Source: Streptomyces xylophagus
Lineage (GTDB): Bacteria > Actinomycetota > Actinomycetes > Streptomycetales > Streptomycetaceae
DNA length: 64,000 bases
NCBI RefSeq assembly: GCF_000716435.1
Contig: NZ_JNWO01000037.1
Span: 57,520-121,519, forward strand
Direction of reading: 5' to 3'
The notes under the pieces are model-generated. The model saw nothing but the letters and a program-made list of their open reading frames with translations, did no database searches and was not told the DNA's origin. Below, one piece after another: positions 24,391 through 32,615 of the stretch. Each line of letters begins with the position of its first letter. Position 1 is the first letter of the stretch. The translations under genes were made by a program, and so were the position numbers.

Positions 24391-25705
24391 ACGTCCAGCC
24401 CGCCTTCCGCCACAGCTCCGGGTCGAGCGCGTTGCGTCCGTCCAGGACCACCCGGGCGCGTACGGCATCGCCGAGCGCCGCCGGGTCCAGCTCGCGGAAC
24501 TCCCGCCACTCCGTGAGGTGCAGGACGACATCGGCGCCCCGTACGGCCTCCACGGCGGTGTCGGCGTAGCCCAGCGTCGGGAACAGCCGTAGCGCGTTGG
24601 GCATGCCCTTCGGGTCGTACACGGTGACCTGGCCGCCCTGGAGGTGGATCTGGCCGGCGACGTTCAGCGCGGGGGAGTCGCGCACGTCGTCCGAGTCCGG
24701 CTTGAAGGTCGCGCCGAGCACGGCGACCCGCTTGCCCAGGAAGGACCCGCCGCCGAGCGCCTCGCGGGTCATCTCCACCATCTGGCCGCGCCGCCGCATA
24801 TTGATGGAGTCGATCTCGCGGAGGAAGGTGAGGGCCTGGTCGGCGCCCAGTTCTCCGGCGCGCGCCATGAAGGCCCGGATGTCCTTCGGGAGGCAGCCCC
24901 CGCCGAAGCCGATCCCCGCCCGCAGGAACTTCTTCCCGATCCGGTCGTCGTGCCCGATCGCCTCGGCCAGCTTCACGACATCGCCGTCGGCGGCCTCGCA
25001 GACCTCGGCCATCGCGTTGATGAAGGAGATCTTCGTGGCGAGGAAGGAGTTCGCGGCCGTCTTCACCAGCTCGGCGGTCGGGAAGTCGGTCACCACGAAC
25101 GGCGACCCGGCCCCGATCGGCACGGCGTACACCTCGCGCAACAGCTTCTCGGCCCGCTCGCTCCGTACGCCGACCACGATCCGGTCCGGACGCAGCGTGT
25201 CTTGGACGGCGAGGCCCTCGCGCAGGAACTCCGGGTTCCACGCCAGCTCGGCGTCCGCGCCGACGGGCGCGTGCTCGGCTAGGTAGGCGGCCAGCCGGTC
25301 GGCCGAGCCCACCGGGACCGTGGACTTGCCGACGACCAGCGCGGGGCGCGTGAGGTGCGGGGCGAGCAGCTCGAAGGCCCGGTCGACGTACGACATGTCG
25401 CAGGCGTACTCGCCGTGCTTCTGCGGGGTGTTCGTGCACATGAAGTGGACGTCGCCGAACTCCGCGACCTCGGCCCAGTCCATGGTGAAGCGCAGCCGCC
25501 CGCTGGACCCCTCGATCCCGGCGACATGCTTGCGCAGCAGCTCCTCGAGCCCCGGCTCGTACATCGGGACCTCACCCCGCTGGAGCATCGCGATCTTCTC
25601 GGGAACGACGTCAAGGCCCAGCACCTCGAAGCCCAGCTCGGCCATGGCCGCGGCGTGCGTGGCGCCCAGGTAGCCGGTGCCGATCACGGTGATCTTGAGG
25701 GCCAT
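24362..25705 (-). CDS. UDP-glucose/GDP-mannose 6-dehydrogenase family protein
   Basis: This 447-residue enzyme oxidises a nucleotide sugar to its uronic acid with NAD. The N-terminal Rossmann loop is ITVIGTGYLGATHAAAMAEL. The catalytic Cys is about residue 271 in GIGFGGGCLPKDIRAF. ELAWNPEFLREGLAVQDT and SFLATKISFINAMAEVCEA are family motifs. The ATG at 25705 has a GGAGC site. UDP-glucose is the most likely substrate, to make UDP-glucuronate for envelope polymers. Its last eight residues, RAMGRPTA, are one unit of the adjacent 24-bp repeat array, whose next units follow the stop. Confidence 0.92.
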   Translation of the reverse strand: MALKITVIGTGYLGATHAAAMAELGFEVLGLDVVPEKIAMLQRGEVPMYEPGLEELLRKHVAGIEGSSGRLRFTMDWAEVAEFGDVHFMCTNTPQKHGEYACDMSYVDRAFELLAPHLTRPALVVGKSTVPVGSADRLAAYLAEHAPVGADAELAWNPEFLREGLAVQDTLRPDRIVVGVRSERAEKLLREVYAVPIGAGSPFVVTDFPTAELVKTAANSFLATKISFINAMAEVCEAADGDVVKLAEAIGHDDRIGKKFLRAGIGFGGGCLPKDIRAFMARAGELGADQALTFLREIDSINMRRRGQMVEMTREALGGGSFLGKRVAVLGATFKPDSDDVRDSPALNVAGQIHLQGGQVTVYDPKGMPNALRLFPTLGYADTAVEAVRGADVVLHLTEWREFRELDPAALGDAVRARVVLDGRNALDPELWRKAGWTFRAMGRPTA

Positions 25706-25829
25706 GAATGCTCCAGAAGGGGTACGGGGGCGATGCGCGCCCGAGCATAGTCGGACGCCCTGACGGGCACCTTTCCCCCTGTCGCCAAGCTCACGTATCA
25801 CTCCCGTGGGCGGGCCCCTAAAATTTGGG

Positions 25830-25843
25830 TTACTTAACAGTAA
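25830..25843. promoter_or_regulatory. Candidate operator upstream of acyl-CoA dehydrogenase
   Basis: TTACT and AGTAA form an inverted repeat around TAAC in an AT-rich patch that stands out from its surroundings. It lies 40 bases before the TTG start and looks like a binding site for a small dimeric repressor. The regulator is not identified. Confidence 0.4.
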
Positions 25844-25883
25844 TTAGCACCGTCATCACAGCGTCCTTGGAGCGTGAGAGACC

Positions 25884-27041
25884 TTGGCCGGATCGGCTGA
25901 CTTCGACCTGTACCGCCCGTCAGAGGAGCACGACATGCTCCGCGACGCGATCCGCTCACTGGCCGAGGCGAAGATCGCGCCGTACGCCGCAGCGGTGGAC
26001 GAGGAGTCACGCTTCCCGCAGGAGGCCCTGGACGCCCTCGTCGCGAACGACCTGCACGCCGTCCACGTACCCGAGGAGTACGGCGGCACCGGCGCGGACG
26101 CCCTGGCCACGGTGATCGTGATCGAGGAGGTGGCCCGCGTCTGCGCGTCCTCCTCCCTGATCCCCGCGGTGAACAAACTGGGCTCGCTCCCGGTGATCCT
26201 CTCGGGCTCCGAGGACCTGAAGAAGAAGTACATGACCCCGCTCGCCAAGGGCGACGCGATGTTCTCGTACGCCCTCTCCGAGCCGGACGCGGGCTCGGAC
26301 GCGGCCGGCATGAAGACGAAGGCGGTCCGCGACGGCGACCACTACGTCCTCAACGGCGTGAAGCGCTGGATCACCAACGCGGGCGTCAGCGAGTACTACA
26401 CGGTGATGGCGGTGACCGACCCCGAGAAGCGCAGCAAGGGCATCAGCGCCTTCGTCGTCGAGAAGTCCGACGAGGGCGTCTCCTTCGGCGCCCCGGAGAA
26501 GAAGCTCGGCATCAAGGGCTCCCCGACCCGCGAGGTCTACCTCGACAACGTCCGCATCCCGGCCGACCGCATGATCGGCGCGGAGGGCACCGGCTTCGCC
26601 ACGGCCATGAAGACCCTGGACCACACCCGCATCACCATCGCGGCGCAGGCCCTCGGCATCGCCCAGGGTGCCCTCGACTACGCCAAGGGCTACGTCAAGG
26701 AGCGCAAGCAGTTCGGCAAGCCGATCGCCGACTTCCAGGGCATCCAGTTCATGCTCGCCGACATGGCCATGAAGATCGAGGCCGCCCGCGCCCTCACCTA
26801 CCAGGCCGCGGCGGCCTCGGAACGCGGCGACAAGAACCTCACCTTCCAGGGCGCGGCGGCCAAGTGCTTCGCCTCGGACGTCGCGATGGAGGTGACGGTC
26901 GACGCGGTCCAACTCCTCGGCGGCTACGGCTACACCCGCGACTACCCGGTCGAGCGCATGATGCGCGACGCCAAGATCACCCAGATCTACGAGGGCACGA
27001 ACCAGGTCCAGCGCATCGTGATGGCGCGGAACCTGCCGTAA
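25884..27041 (+). CDS. Acyl-CoA dehydrogenase
   Basis: This 385-residue FAD enzyme introduces the alpha-beta double bond in an acyl-CoA. Signatures are YALSEPDAGSDAAGMKT (FAD/substrate loop), WITNAG, and the C-terminal QLLGGYGYTRDYPVERMMRD followed by QIYEGTNQVQRIVMARNL; the Glu in YEGT is the usual catalytic base. The start is TTG (25884), with GGAG and GAGAGA upstream; the N-terminus AGSADFDLYRPSEEHDMLRD fits the family. It stands alone, with an AT-rich operator-like site upstream and a strong terminator downstream. Chain-length preference cannot be read. Confidence 0.93.
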   Translation: MAGSADFDLYRPSEEHDMLRDAIRSLAEAKIAPYAAAVDEESRFPQEALDALVANDLHAVHVPEEYGGTGADALATVIVIEEVARVCASSSLIPAVNKLGSLPVILSGSEDLKKKYMTPLAKGDAMFSYALSEPDAGSDAAGMKTKAVRDGDHYVLNGVKRWITNAGVSEYYTVMAVTDPEKRSKGISAFVVEKSDEGVSFGAPEKKLGIKGSPTREVYLDNVRIPADRMIGAEGTGFATAMKTLDHTRITIAAQALGIAQGALDYAKGYVKERKQFGKPIADFQGIQFMLADMAMKIEAARALTYQAAAASERGDKNLTFQGAAAKCFASDVAMEVTVDAVQLLGGYGYTRDYPVERMMRDAKITQIYEGTNQVQRIVMARNLP

Positions 27042-27064
27042 CCGACGAGCACGACAAGCGGTAC

Positions 27065-27091
27065 CGAGGGCACCCCGCGTGGGTGCCCTCG
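27065..27091 (+). terminator. Terminator after acyl-CoA dehydrogenase
   Basis: An 11-bp stem, CGAGGGCACCC with GGGTGCCCTCG, closes a five-base loop 24 bases after the dehydrogenase stop. Confidence 0.85.
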
Positions 27092-27117
27092 TCGCTCCGT
27101 CGGGCATGCTGCGGCCC

Positions 27118-27945
27118 ATGCCCGATGATCCGACCCAGGCCACAGAGACCTTCGACACCGCCGAACGCACGATGTGGGCCGGCCGCGCCGACGCCTACGC
27201 GGCGAGCTTCGCGCTGCTCTGCGCACACCCCGTTGAGCGGCTCCTGGACGCGGGCGAGGTCAACGCCGGCACGTACGTCCTCGACGTCGGCACCGGAACC
27301 GGTACGGCGGCCCTGGCCGCGCTGGCGCGAGGCGCGCGGGTGCGGGCCGTGGACGCCGACGCCGGGATGGTGGCCGCCGCGCGGGCAGCGGGAGTCGAGG
27401 CGCAGGTCGCCGTACTGCCCGAACTCCCCTTCCCCGACGGCCAGTTCGACGTCGTCCTCGGCAACTTCGTCATCAACCACGTCGGCCGCCCCCGCGCCGC
27501 CCTCGCCGAACTGCGCCGCGTACTCAAGCCGGGCGGACGGATCGCGCTGACGCTGTGGGGCGCCCGACGCGGCGCCGGACAGGAACTGTTCGGGCGGGCC
27601 TTCGCGGCGGCGGGGGCCGTGGTGCCGGAGGATCTGCACCGGCTCGATCCCGCCGAGGACTTCGGGCGTACGGCGGACGGGTTCGCGGAGCTGCTCACCG
27701 AGGCGGGATTCGCCGACGCCGAGGCGGTCGAGCTGGAGTGGGACCACCGCACCACCGTGGACGAGTGGTGGAGCGGACCCGCGGCCGGTGTCGCCACCGC
27801 CGGGCTCATCGTCACCTCGCAGGAGGAGGGGACGCTCGTCCGGATCAGGCAGGAGTACGCACGGTTGGCCGGTGAATTCGCCGCAGGGGAACACGAGTTG
27901 GCCCTGCCGCACATCGCCTTGCTGGCGTGCGGCAGGGCCCGGTAA
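27118..27945 (+). CDS. Class I SAM-dependent methyltransferase
   Basis: This methyltransferase of about 275 residues has motif I VLDVGTGTGTAALAAL, an acidic motif AVDADAGM, motif II-like FDVVLGNFVINHVG, and VLKPGGRIALTLWG. These are the signs of the UbiE/MenG-like Methyltransf_11 fold. The substrate is unknown. The ATG at 27118 is placed after the terminator hairpin; an ATG at 27106 is an alternative, and neither has a clear ribosome binding site. The last 15 codons also encode a terminator hairpin (27900-27939). Confidence 0.82.
   Translation: MPDDPTQATETFDTAERTMWAGRADAYAASFALLCAHPVERLLDAGEVNAGTYVLDVGTGTGTAALAALARGARVRAVDADAGMVAAARAAGVEAQVAVLPELPFPDGQFDVVLGNFVINHVGRPRAALAELRRVLKPGGRIALTLWGARRGAGQELFGRAFAAAGAVVPEDLHRLDPAEDFGRTADGFAELLTEAGFADAEAVELEWDHRTTVDEWWSGPAAGVATAGLIVTSQEEGTLVRIRQEYARLAGEFAAGEHELALPHIALLACGRAR
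27900..27939. terminator. Bidirectional terminator inside the 3' end of the methyltransferase gene
   Basis: A perfect 13-bp stem (GGCCCTGCCGCAC with GTGCGGCAGGGCC) lies within the last codons of the methyltransferase, facing the convergent LCP gene that ends at 27963. The hairpin is thus under both coding and structural constraint. Confidence 0.8.
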
Positions 27946-27962
27946 AACCCCGTCCCAGTCCC

Positions 27963-29258
27963 TCAGTTACCGGAGACTGTGACCTTCTGGTCGTTGTTCA
28001 GCTCGTTCACCAGCGTCTTGACCTTCGCCTTGTCCCAGACGAGGTTGCCGCCGACGGAACCCGAGATCGGCATGTTCATCGAGGTGCCGTCGCCGCCGCT
28101 GACGCCCTTCATCGCCCAGAACATGGACCCCAGGTCCCAGAGCGACATGTCCTTGTCGACGCTCAACGAGTCCAGGCCGGCGCCGAGCGTCGGGTAGAGC
28201 TTGAAGGGGTTCAGCAGGGTCCCCGGCGTCGCCACCTGGTGGGCCAGGGCCGACAGGAACTTCTGCTGGTTCTTCGTGCGCTGGAGGTCGGAGGCGGCGA
28301 ACGCGTGCCGGGTACGGACGAAGGCCAGGGCCTGCTCGCCGTTCAGCGTCTGCTTGCCCGCCTTGAAGTCGGCGCCCGAGTACGAGTCCTTGAAGCCCTT
28401 GTCGATGGTGAGCGTGACACCGCCGACCGCGTCCACGATGTCCGCGAAGCCGTTGAAGCCGATCTCGACGTAGTGGTCGATGTGCAGGCCCATGTTGTAC
28501 TCGACGGTCCGGACGAGCAGCGTCGGCCCGTCCTCCGCGTACGCGGCGTTGAGCTTCGTCTGCCGGCCCGTGTTCTGGTACGTCTTGCCGGACGTGGAGC
28601 CCACGTACGACGGGATCGTGACGTTCGAGTCGCGCGGCAGCGAGATCAGGGTGTCGCCGCTGTCGCCCACGTGCAGGATCATCATCGAGTCGGTGCGCTT
28701 GCCCGCGGCGGAGCCGGTGTGCAGCTTCTTCTTCTCGGCCGCGGACAGCCCCTCGCGGCTGTCGGAGCCGACGATCAGGTAGTTCGTGCCGTCGCCCGCC
28801 TCGGGCCGGTCGATCACCTTCGACAGGTCGACGTCGCGGTTCAGCTTGGAGTCGGCCCAGAAGTAGGTCCCCACGGTGGTGACGACCAGCACGGTGACCA
28901 CGGTGATCGCGGTCCACTTGATCCGCCGGCGCCAGTTCGGCGCGCGCCGCGGACCCCGCCCGCCGTCCGGGCCCTCCGGTCCGCCGGGCCCACCGCCGCC
29001 GTAGACCTGGCCGGTGTTGTAGCCGTCGTAGCCGTTGTTGTCGTAGCCGCCCTGGCCGTAGCCGTTCTGGCCCTCGTCGTAGCCCTGGCCGTTGGTGTAC
29101 GACGGCTGCGGGGGGACTCCGGCGCCGTACGGCGGGGCCTGGGGGCCGCGTCGTACCTGACGCATCACACGTGCGCTCTCCGGCTGTGCGTTCGCGCTAC
29201 CGCGTCCGTACTCGTTGCCGCGGTTGCCGCCGGACCATCCCTCGGGCCAATCGTTCAT
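27963..29258 (-). CDS. LytR-CpsA-Psr (LCP) family wall-polymer ligase, paralogue 1
   Basis: This 431-residue protein has a cytosolic ~115-residue Tyr/Gly/Gln/Asn-rich head (GYDEGQNGYGQGGYDNNGYD), one membrane span (TAITVVTVLVVTTVGTYFW) and an extracellular LCP domain. LCP motifs are YLIVGSDSREG, TDSMMILHVG, LISLPRDSNV, LNAAYAEDGPTLLVRTVEY, HIDHYVEIGF and ALAFVRTRH. LCP enzymes transfer polymers from lipid carriers to peptidoglycan. It lacks the C-terminal LytR_C domain found in paralogues 2-4. The start at 29258 gives the family N-terminus. It is the first of five LCP genes in 9.5 kb on this strand. Confidence 0.92.
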   Translation of the reverse strand: MNDWPEGWSGGNRGNEYGRGSANAQPESARVMRQVRRGPQAPPYGAGVPPQPSYTNGQGYDEGQNGYGQGGYDNNGYDGYNTGQVYGGGGPGGPEGPDGGRGPRRAPNWRRRIKWTAITVVTVLVVTTVGTYFWADSKLNRDVDLSKVIDRPEAGDGTNYLIVGSDSREGLSAAEKKKLHTGSAAGKRTDSMMILHVGDSGDTLISLPRDSNVTIPSYVGSTSGKTYQNTGRQTKLNAAYAEDGPTLLVRTVEYNMGLHIDHYVEIGFNGFADIVDAVGGVTLTIDKGFKDSYSGADFKAGKQTLNGEQALAFVRTRHAFAASDLQRTKNQQKFLSALAHQVATPGTLLNPFKLYPTLGAGLDSLSVDKDMSLWDLGSMFWAMKGVSGGDGTSMNMPISGSVGGNLVWDKAKVKTLVNELNNDQKVTVSGN

Positions 29259-29378
29259 GGGGCCCAGTGTGCAGGTTGCGACCATGTCCAATACAAGGGT
29301 CGTAGGAAAATCAGGGCACTGCTGTTGCGAAGCCAACACAAAGTCCGCAGATGTCCACCCCGGCATAGGGTGGCGTCC

Positions 29379-29903
29379 ATGACAGACCTGCCGGGCAAGC
29401 CGACGTCCGCCTCCCGGACCACCCTCAGCCACATCATGACGAACGCGGACACGAACCTGCTGGGCACGGTGCACGGCGGTGTGATCATGAAGCTGGTCGA
29501 CGACGCGGCGGGCGCCGTCGCCGGGCGGCACAGCGGCGGTCCTGCCGTGACCGCGTCGATGGACGAGATGGCGTTCCTGGAACCGGTCCGCGTCGGCGAC
29601 CTCGTCCATGTGAAGGCGCAGGTCAACTGGACCGGGCGGAGCTCCATGGAGGTCGGCGTGCGGGTCCTGGCCGAGCGGTGGAACGAGTCGACCCCGGCCA
29701 CCCAGGTCGGCTCCGCGTATCTCGTCTTCGCCGCCGTCGACGCCGACGGCAAGCCCCGCGCGGTGCCGCCGGTGATCCCGGAGACCGAGCGCGACGAGCG
29801 CCGCTACCAGGAGGCCCAGATCCGCCGCACCCACCGCCTGGCCCGCCGCCGCGCCATCATGGAACTGCGCGAGAAGCGGGCGGCGGAGGGCCTCGACGAC
29901 TGA
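29379..29903 (+). CDS. Acyl-CoA thioesterase (hotdog fold)
   Basis: This 174-residue protein of the cytosolic acyl-CoA hydrolase type has ADTNLLGTVHGGVIMKLVDD (hotdog helix with the catalytic loop), MDEMAFLEPVRVGDLVHVKA and VGSAYLVFAAVDADGKP. It hydrolyses acyl-CoA to free acid and CoA. The C-terminal ~40 residues are a charged helical extension (RRYQEAQIRRTHRLARRRA). A TAGGGT -10-like box ends seven bases before the ATG, which suggests a leaderless transcript. It is divergent from LCP 1 and ends at a shared terminator. Confidence 0.88.
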   Translation: MTDLPGKPTSASRTTLSHIMTNADTNLLGTVHGGVIMKLVDDAAGAVAGRHSGGPAVTASMDEMAFLEPVRVGDLVHVKAQVNWTGRSSMEVGVRVLAERWNESTPATQVGSAYLVFAAVDADGKPRAVPPVIPETERDERRYQEAQIRRTHRLARRRAIMELREKRAAEGLDD

Positions 29904-29929
29904 GGCCCGGGAGGTGACCTACCCTCCTG

Positions 29930-29970
29930 GAAAAAGTGTTACAGAAATCGCTGAAGTGTCACACTTTTTC
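29930..29970. terminator. Bidirectional intrinsic terminator
   Basis: GAAAAAGTGT and ACACTTTTTC pair perfectly over 10 bp, giving a U-rich 3' side in both directions, between the convergent thioesterase and LCP 2 genes. It overlaps the last bases of LCP 2. Confidence 0.85.
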
Positions 29971-31408
29971 AGGAACACCCCACCTCGTCCCCCGTCACCA
30001 CCCCGAACTCGCCCTGCTGCACATCCGCCGCCCGCACCCGCGTGACCTGCTGGAAGTCACTCCCGGCGATCACCTTCAGCACCGGCCCCTGCCCCTTCAC
30101 CGCGCGCAGCTCGCTCCCGGGCAGCGCCGCCGCGAGCGACTTCGCGGAACGGTCCCAGCGGGGGTCGTAGACGACGACCGTCCGTCGTACGGTGCGATCG
30201 GCCGCGCTGACCGGCTGGTGCGTCGTACGGAACCCGGTCGCCGCCAGTGCCGCGTCGACCCGCTTGCCGAGGCCGCCCGTCGCCGTGCCGTTCTCCACCT
30301 GGACCTGGATCTGCTGCGGGGCCACGTCCACCTTCACCGCGCCTGCGCGGGGCGCCCGGTGCACGGCCAGCGGTTTGTCGTCGCGCAGGGCCTGGAAGAG
30401 CTTCGCCGCCTTCGGCTCGTCCCACTTCAGGGTGGAACCGATGCCCTTCACGACGTATCCCATCTGCCCGATCGGCACGGTGGTGAACTCGGAGGAGGAC
30501 GGCGAGAAGTTGCGCATCGCCCGCCCCAGGTCGAGGAGTTCGTCGGTGCCGAAGCCCTTGTCCGCGCGGACCGAGCCGAGCACGGCCCGGGTCACGTCAC
30601 GGAACTTCAGCGGGTTCAGCAGCACCCCGGAGGAGGTGGCCTGGTCGATCAGCGCCGCCAGGAAACGCTGCTGGCGCTTCATCCGGCCGAGGTCGGAGGC
30701 GCCGTCGACGTGCCGGGAACGGACGTACTGCAGGGCCTGCCCGCCCATCAGCGTGTGCGAACCGGCCGGCAGGTCGAGGCCGGTGTACGAGTCCTTCAGG
30801 GGCTCGGCGGTGCAGATCTTCACGCCGCCGAGCACGTCGACCGTGCTCATGAAGCTGGTGAAGTCGACCTCCAGGTAGTGGTCGATCTTCACGTGGGTCA
30901 TGCTCTCGACGGTCTGGACGGTGAGGTTCGGGCCGCCCTCCGCGTACGCCGCGTTGATCTTGATGGGGTGCGCGGGACGGCCTGGGATCCCCGGTACCTC
31001 CGCGTAGGAGTCGCGCGGCAGGCTGACCACGCTGGCGTGCTCCCGGTCCTCCGAGATGTGCACGATCATGATCGTGTCGGTGCAGTGGCAGGGCGCGCCG
31101 CCGAGGTGGTACCTGTGCCGCTCCTCCTCGGTGATCTTGTCGCGCCCGTCGGTGCCGACGAGCAGGACGTTCATGCCGTGGCCCGCGCGCGGCCGGTTCT
31201 TCATGTCCTTGAACGGGTCGACGCGCGCGATGTCCGCGTCGAGGCTGGTGACCACCGCGTGCCCGATCCCCGCGGAGGCGAGCACGACCACGGACAGCGT
31301 GGTCGCCGCCCGCATGGCCCAGCGCGGCTTCTTCTTCGGCCGTACGGGGGGCCGTGGGCGGCGCTGAGGGGGACGGGCGGCGGGGGAGCGGCGGGGCGGC
31401 GTGGGCAT
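29969..31408 (-). CDS. LCP family wall-polymer ligase, paralogue 2, with LytR_C domain
   Basis: This 479-residue protein has a short Arg/Pro-rich cytosolic head (RRPRPPVRPKKKPRW), one span, and an LCP domain (NVLLVGTDGRDK, TDTIMIVHIS, VVSLPRDSYAEV, INAAYAEGGPNL, HVKIDHYLEVDF, QYVRSRHVDG). A C-terminal LytR_C domain begins near QIQVQVENGTATGG. A CHC motif (GAPCHCTDT) just before the catalytic strand is unusual among the five paralogues. The ATG has GGAGG eight bases upstream. Role: attachment of anionic or teichulosonic polymers to the wall. Confidence 0.92.
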   Translation of the reverse strand: MPTPPRRSPAARPPQRRPRPPVRPKKKPRWAMRAATTLSVVVLASAGIGHAVVTSLDADIARVDPFKDMKNRPRAGHGMNVLLVGTDGRDKITEEERHRYHLGGAPCHCTDTIMIVHISEDREHASVVSLPRDSYAEVPGIPGRPAHPIKINAAYAEGGPNLTVQTVESMTHVKIDHYLEVDFTSFMSTVDVLGGVKICTAEPLKDSYTGLDLPAGSHTLMGGQALQYVRSRHVDGASDLGRMKRQQRFLAALIDQATSSGVLLNPLKFRDVTRAVLGSVRADKGFGTDELLDLGRAMRNFSPSSSEFTTVPIGQMGYVVKGIGSTLKWDEPKAAKLFQALRDDKPLAVHRAPRAGAVKVDVAPQQIQVQVENGTATGGLGKRVDAALAATGFRTTHQPVSAADRTVRRTVVVYDPRWDRSAKSLAAALPGSELRAVKGQGPVLKVIAGSDFQQVTRVRAADVQQGEFGVVTGDEVGCS

Positions 31409-31534
31409 GGGGGACACCTCCGCGAGGGCCGAACGTGGGATCTTGAGCACCGTAGGCCCATACGATCTGCGACTACCGGCACCGCCCCGGCCGGGCGCAT
31501 CGGTGTCCCCCGTTCGCGGTAACGTGAGCCCCCT

Positions 31535-32584
31535 ATGAACGCCAAGCCCGACGTGCGACTCCCCGCCGTTTCTGTGATCATGCCCGTCCTCGACGAGGAG
31601 CGGCATCTGCGCGGAGCCGTCCAAGCGATCCTCGAGCAGGAGTACGCCGGCGAGATGGAGGTCGTACTCGCCCTCGGTCCCTCGCAGGACCGCACGGACG
31701 AGATCGCGGCCGAACTCGTACGCGAAACCGCGTCTTCTGAGAACAAGCGCGTGCACACCGTCCCGAACCCGGCCGGCCGCACCCCCGCCGCCCTCAACGC
31801 CGCGATCAAGGCGTCCCGCCACCCGATCGTCGTCCGCGTCGACGGCCACGGCATGCTCTCGCCGAACTACATCGCCACCGCCGTACGGCTCCTGGAGGAG
31901 ACCGGCGCGCAGAACGTCGGCGGCATCATGCACGCCGAGGGCGAGAACGCCTGGGAGGACGCGGTCGCCGCCGCGATGACCTCGAAGATCGGCGTGGGCA
32001 ACGCGGCCTTCCACACGGGAGGGGAAGCGGGCTCCGCCGAGACGGTCTACCTCGGCGTCTTCCGCCGCGAGGCACTGGAACAACAGGGCGGCTACAACGA
32101 GGAGTTCATCCGCGCCCAGGACTGGGAGCTGAACTTCCGCATCCGCGAGGCGGGCGGCCTGATCTGGTTCTCGCCGGAGCTGAAGGTGTCGTACCGCCCG
32201 CGGCCGAGCGTGAAGGCACTGGCCAAGCAGTACAAGGACTACGGCCGCTGGCGGCACGTCGTCGCCCGCTACCACGAGGGTTCCATCAACCTGCGCTACC
32301 TCGCCCCGCCGACCGCCGTCTGCGCGATCGCGGCCGGCATCGTGGTCGGCGCGGCCCTGACCCCCTGGGGCTTCCTGGTCCCGGCCGGCTACCTCGCGGC
32401 GATCACCCTCGGCTCCCTCCCGGCGGGCAAGGGCCTCTCCCTGAAGGCGCGCCTGCAGATCCCGGTCGCCCTCGCCACGATGCACATGTCCTGGGGCTAC
32501 GGCTTCCTCACCAGCCCCAAGTCCCTTGCGCGCAGGGTCATCGCGTCCCGGCGGCCCGCGGTGCTCAGCCCGTCCAACAGCTGA
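31535..32584 (+). CDS. Family 2 glycosyltransferase
   Basis: This 349-residue GT-A enzyme opens VSVIMPVLDEERHLRGAVQA. It has an acidic VRVDGHGMLSPNYIATAV segment in the DxD region, a GGYNEEFIRAQDWELNFRIRE acceptor/catalytic motif (split here as GGYNEEF and QDWELNFR), and two C-terminal hydrophobic stretches (AVCAIAAGIVVGAAL and FLVPAGYLAAITLG). These suggest membrane association and lipid-linked acceptors. It lies divergent from LCP 2 and convergent with LCP 3, so it may build a polymer that LCP enzymes attach. The sugar donor is unknown. Confidence 0.88.
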   Translation: MNAKPDVRLPAVSVIMPVLDEERHLRGAVQAILEQEYAGEMEVVLALGPSQDRTDEIAAELVRETASSENKRVHTVPNPAGRTPAALNAAIKASRHPIVVRVDGHGMLSPNYIATAVRLLEETGAQNVGGIMHAEGENAWEDAVAAAMTSKIGVGNAAFHTGGEAGSAETVYLGVFRREALEQQGGYNEEFIRAQDWELNFRIREAGGLIWFSPELKVSYRPRPSVKALAKQYKDYGRWRHVVARYHEGSINLRYLAPPTAVCAIAAGIVVGAALTPWGFLVPAGYLAAITLGSLPAGKGLSLKARLQIPVALATMHMSWGYGFLTSPKSLARRVIASRRPAVLSPSNS

Positions 32585-32591
32585 GCACCGC
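32558..32591. terminator. Bidirectional terminator overlapping the glycosyltransferase stop
   Basis: A perfect 12-bp stem, GCGGTGCTCAGC with GCTGAGCACCGC, spans the stop codon of the glycosyltransferase and faces the convergent LCP 3 gene. Confidence 0.85.
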
Positions 32592-32615
32592 CACAGAGAA
32601 CGACGACCCGGACTG

